Positions 62,314 through 64,000 of a stretch of 64,000 nt of DNA are shown here, piece by piece; position 1 is the first letter of the stretch; the number at the start of each line of letters is the position of its first letter. The stretch lies in contig NZ_AP026978.1 of the NCBI RefSeq assembly GCF_027924405.1, forward strand, positions 6,076,001 to 6,140,000. The letters run 5' to 3'. Under the pieces are notes generated by a model, which was not told where the DNA came from, did no database searches, and worked only from the letters and a program-made list of their open reading frames with translations. The position numbers and the translations under genes are program-made. This stretch comes from Nocardia sputorum. GTDB taxonomy: Bacteria > Actinomycetota > Actinomycetes > Mycobacteriales > Mycobacteriaceae.

Positions 62314-62346
62314 GGCGGCCCACCGGTGCGGGACAGGTGGGCCGCC
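62314..62346 (-). terminator. Terminator after the SDR gene
   Basis: GGCGGCCCACC (62314-62324) pairs perfectly with 62336-62346 over an 11-nt loop, 12 bp beyond the SDR stop on the minus strand. Confidence 0.6.
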
Positions 62347-62357
62347 GTGCGTCGATC

Positions 62358-63194
62358 TCAGGAGTCGAAGCCGGTGTTCGTTCCCAGCTCGGCGGTGGCG
62401 TCGAGGTCGGCGGCGACCTGGGCGAGCTTGTCCCTGATGCCCTGTATGGCATCGGGGCCCAGCGCCAGGCGCAGCGGCGCGCCGGGGCGGCCGACCGTCG
62501 CCAGGACCGCGGCGGCGGCTTTGTCGGGGTCGCCTTCCTGTTGCTGATCGGACTCCGGCAGGCCGTCGCGGACCGCGCCGGCGGTCGCGGCGTAGTCGGA
62601 GATCGCGGAGCTGATAGCCAACGCGGCGGGTTTCGCGAAACCGGTGCGGAACGCGCCGGGCTCGACGATGAGCACCTGGATGCCCAGCGGGTTCACCTCC
62701 TGGGCGAGCGCTTCGCTGGCCAGCTCCAGCGCACCCTTGGCGGCACTGTAGATGCCGACGCCCGCGAAAGACATGAATCCGCCCATGCTCGTCACCTGCA
62801 CGATCGCCCCGGCACGGCGTTCCCGCATCTGCGGCAGCACCAACTGCGTCAACCGGAGCGGGGCGTGGAACATGACCTCCATCGCATCACGCACGTCGGC
62901 CGGACTGGTCTCCTCGATCGCGCCGACGACGCCGTAGCCGGCGTTGTTGACCAGCACGTCGACGTGTCCGGCCTCCTTCACCGCACGCTCGGCGGCGGCG
63001 GGATCCCGCATGTCGAGTGTCACCACCTGCACCCGGTCCGGATGTGCGGCAACGACCTCCGCCATGGTCTCGGGCCGGCGCACCGCCGCGACGACTTCGT
63101 CACCCGCGGCGAGCACGGCACGGGTGAACGCCGCACCGAAGCCGCTGTTCGCGCCGGTGATCAGCCAGCGGCGCGCAGTGGTTTCCGTAGTCAT
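62358..63194 (-). CDS. Short-chain dehydrogenase/reductase
   Basis: The 278-residue protein has the classical SDR features: WLITGANSGFGAAF (TGxxxGxG cofactor loop), DVLVNNAGYGVVG (NNAG), a catalytic Ser in IVQVTSMGGF and the YSAAK active-site pair in GIYSAAKGALE. The early arginine (VRRPE) suggests NADP preference. Substrate not inferable. ATG at 63194 (MTTETTARRWL). Confidence 0.9.
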   Translation of the reverse strand: MTTETTARRWLITGANSGFGAAFTRAVLAAGDEVVAAVRRPETMAEVVAAHPDRVQVVTLDMRDPAAAERAVKEAGHVDVLVNNAGYGVVGAIEETSPADVRDAMEVMFHAPLRLTQLVLPQMRERRAGAIVQVTSMGGFMSFAGVGIYSAAKGALELASEALAQEVNPLGIQVLIVEPGAFRTGFAKPAALAISSAISDYAATAGAVRDGLPESDQQQEGDPDKAAAAVLATVGRPGAPLRLALGPDAIQGIRDKLAQVAADLDATAELGTNTGFDS

Positions 63195-63742
63195 GATCGA
63201 TCCTTCTCACTTCCCGGGTCCGATGCGCCCGGTCGTCGCCACAATCCAGAATGCCGATGCCGCTGCGAGATTCGGCCATCCGAACCACAGGCCGGGCGGA
63301 CCCCGGCATGCGTGCATGAATATACGACATAACGCATCTTCTTGCACAGATGGGGTGTGGCAGCTATTGCGATACGTTACGAAAATTCTTCCGAAATAAG
63401 TTCTGGTCGCGGCCCAATGCAGGTTCCTGCACCAAGCGCTGCACAAAGCTGCATCAGCCCGGATCCACCACACCTCGACAGCGGTTCGGGGCGAACAATT
63501 CTCGTCTCAGCACAAGATTTCCGCTGGTAGAAGCGCCGTGAAGAATGGCCGATGCACGATATCCGTCGGCGCCGGCAGGTGCGGCAGCGCATTGCGTGCG
63601 CCATAAACCAAGCGGCGCGGCCGCTTCCCTTCTGCTAATTGTGGCAGTACGAATAGCACTCCCCGTGGCGCGAGAGCCCTCGACGCGGCAGATACCGCAC
63701 CCTGAGCCACTCTCGCACCGCAAATCAGCAAAGGATTCATCA
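63195..63742. other. Intergenic stretch without a supported gene
   Basis: About 550 bp of mixed composition. AT-richer parts near 63315-63335 (GAATATACGACATAACG) and 63365-63405 (GATACGTTACGAAAATTC) are likely promoters of the SDR gene (minus) and perhaps of the secreted protein (plus). The short frames here have no domain or ribosome-binding site. Confidence 0.4.
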
Positions 63743-63985
63743 ATGTCGTTCACCAAGCTGCTCGGCGCAGGCATCACCGCGCTGGCTTTCGGAGCAGTCC
63801 TCAGCGCAGGTAACGCAGTCGCCGAACCGCTGGCACCCGCACCCTCGGCTCCCGCACCGGTGGTCGCGCCCGGCGAACCCGCACCCGGCGGAGTATCGAC
63901 CGGTAGCTCGCTCATCGACCTGAGTTCGCTGCTGCGCCTGCTGCAATGCGGCTCCGCCGCGCAGTGCCCACTGCCCGCGGCATAG
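63743..63985 (+). CDS. Small secreted proline/alanine-rich protein
   Basis: The 80-residue product has a signal peptide (MSFTKLLGAGITALAFGAVLSAGNAVAEP), a short AP/GP-rich stretch (LAPAPSAPAPVVAPGEPAPGG) and the ending SSLIDLSSLLRLLQCGSAAQCPLPAA with two cysteines. AAAGGA precedes the ATG at 63743 by 8 nt. Similar tiny exported proteins are common in Nocardia; function unknown. Confidence 0.7.
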   Translation: MSFTKLLGAGITALAFGAVLSAGNAVAEPLAPAPSAPAPVVAPGEPAPGGVSTGSSLIDLSSLLRLLQCGSAAQCPLPAA

Positions 63986-64000
63986 CGGATATCCGCCCGG

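Overview
This is high-GC actinobacterial DNA. Three features point to Nocardia or a very close relative: (i) a complete nocobactin/mycobactin-type siderophore locus in the order thioesterase, KS, AT-KR-ACP and three NRPSs (nbtA-F), with nbtG/nbtH alongside; (ii) six IdeR/DmdR-like iron boxes; (iii) split pieces of the ribosomal-protein 'spc' operon, WXG100 (ESX-type) genes and mycobacterial-type transporters (IrtAB-like, MMPL, MAB_1171c family). All identifications come from reading the sequence; no database search was run.

Layout. 1-216: 5' part of rpsH (minus). 0.5-9.0 kb: accessory region wedged between rpsH and rpsN, with a Uma2-type nuclease, a HigBA-like toxin/antitoxin pair, a GTGA-coupled three-gene cassette divergent from an Scr1-type regulator/DUF397 pair (the whole module bracketed by two copies of a palindromic repeat), and a WXG100-WXG100-toxin-immunity operon that abuts the truncated remnant of a secreted-protein gene. 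9.3-10.9 kb: acyl-CoA carboxylase beta chain. 11.2-12.7 kb: rplN-rplX-rplE-rpsN (minus), closed by a terminator after rpsN. rplN and the distant rpsH share an almost identical promoter block. 13-18.3 kb: M13 metallopeptidase lipoprotein, TetR/MFS divergent pair, cupin, SnoaL-like protein.

18.3-49.6 kb: iron-acquisition island. Two MAB_1171c-type membrane proteins, an MFS remnant, a siderophore-binding lipoprotein with a SagB-like azoline oxidase, nbtF, nbtE-D-C-B-A, nbtH, nbtG, a small secreted protein, a siderophore-interacting ferric reductase and a two-gene ABC exporter-type importer (IrtA/IrtB-like). IdeR-like boxes sit in front of every transcription unit of the siderophore pathway, so synthesis, oxazole formation, export/import and iron release are probably co-repressed by iron. 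Salicylate synthase and salicylate-AMP ligase are not in the window and must be supplied from elsewhere.

49.8-64 kb: mostly housekeeping-like genes (F420/FMN-type oxidoreductase, glycolipid-binding-domain protein, RluA-type pseudouridine synthase, CPBP protease, MMPL transporter with an EXLDI-type partner, NUDIX, SDR). Between them lie a degenerate direct-repeat tract, a DUF2637-like membrane protein with an NGH-repeat linker and a C-terminal HTH, an XRE/TPR regulator divergent from two tiny coupled genes, and a four-unit ~82-bp tandem repeat.
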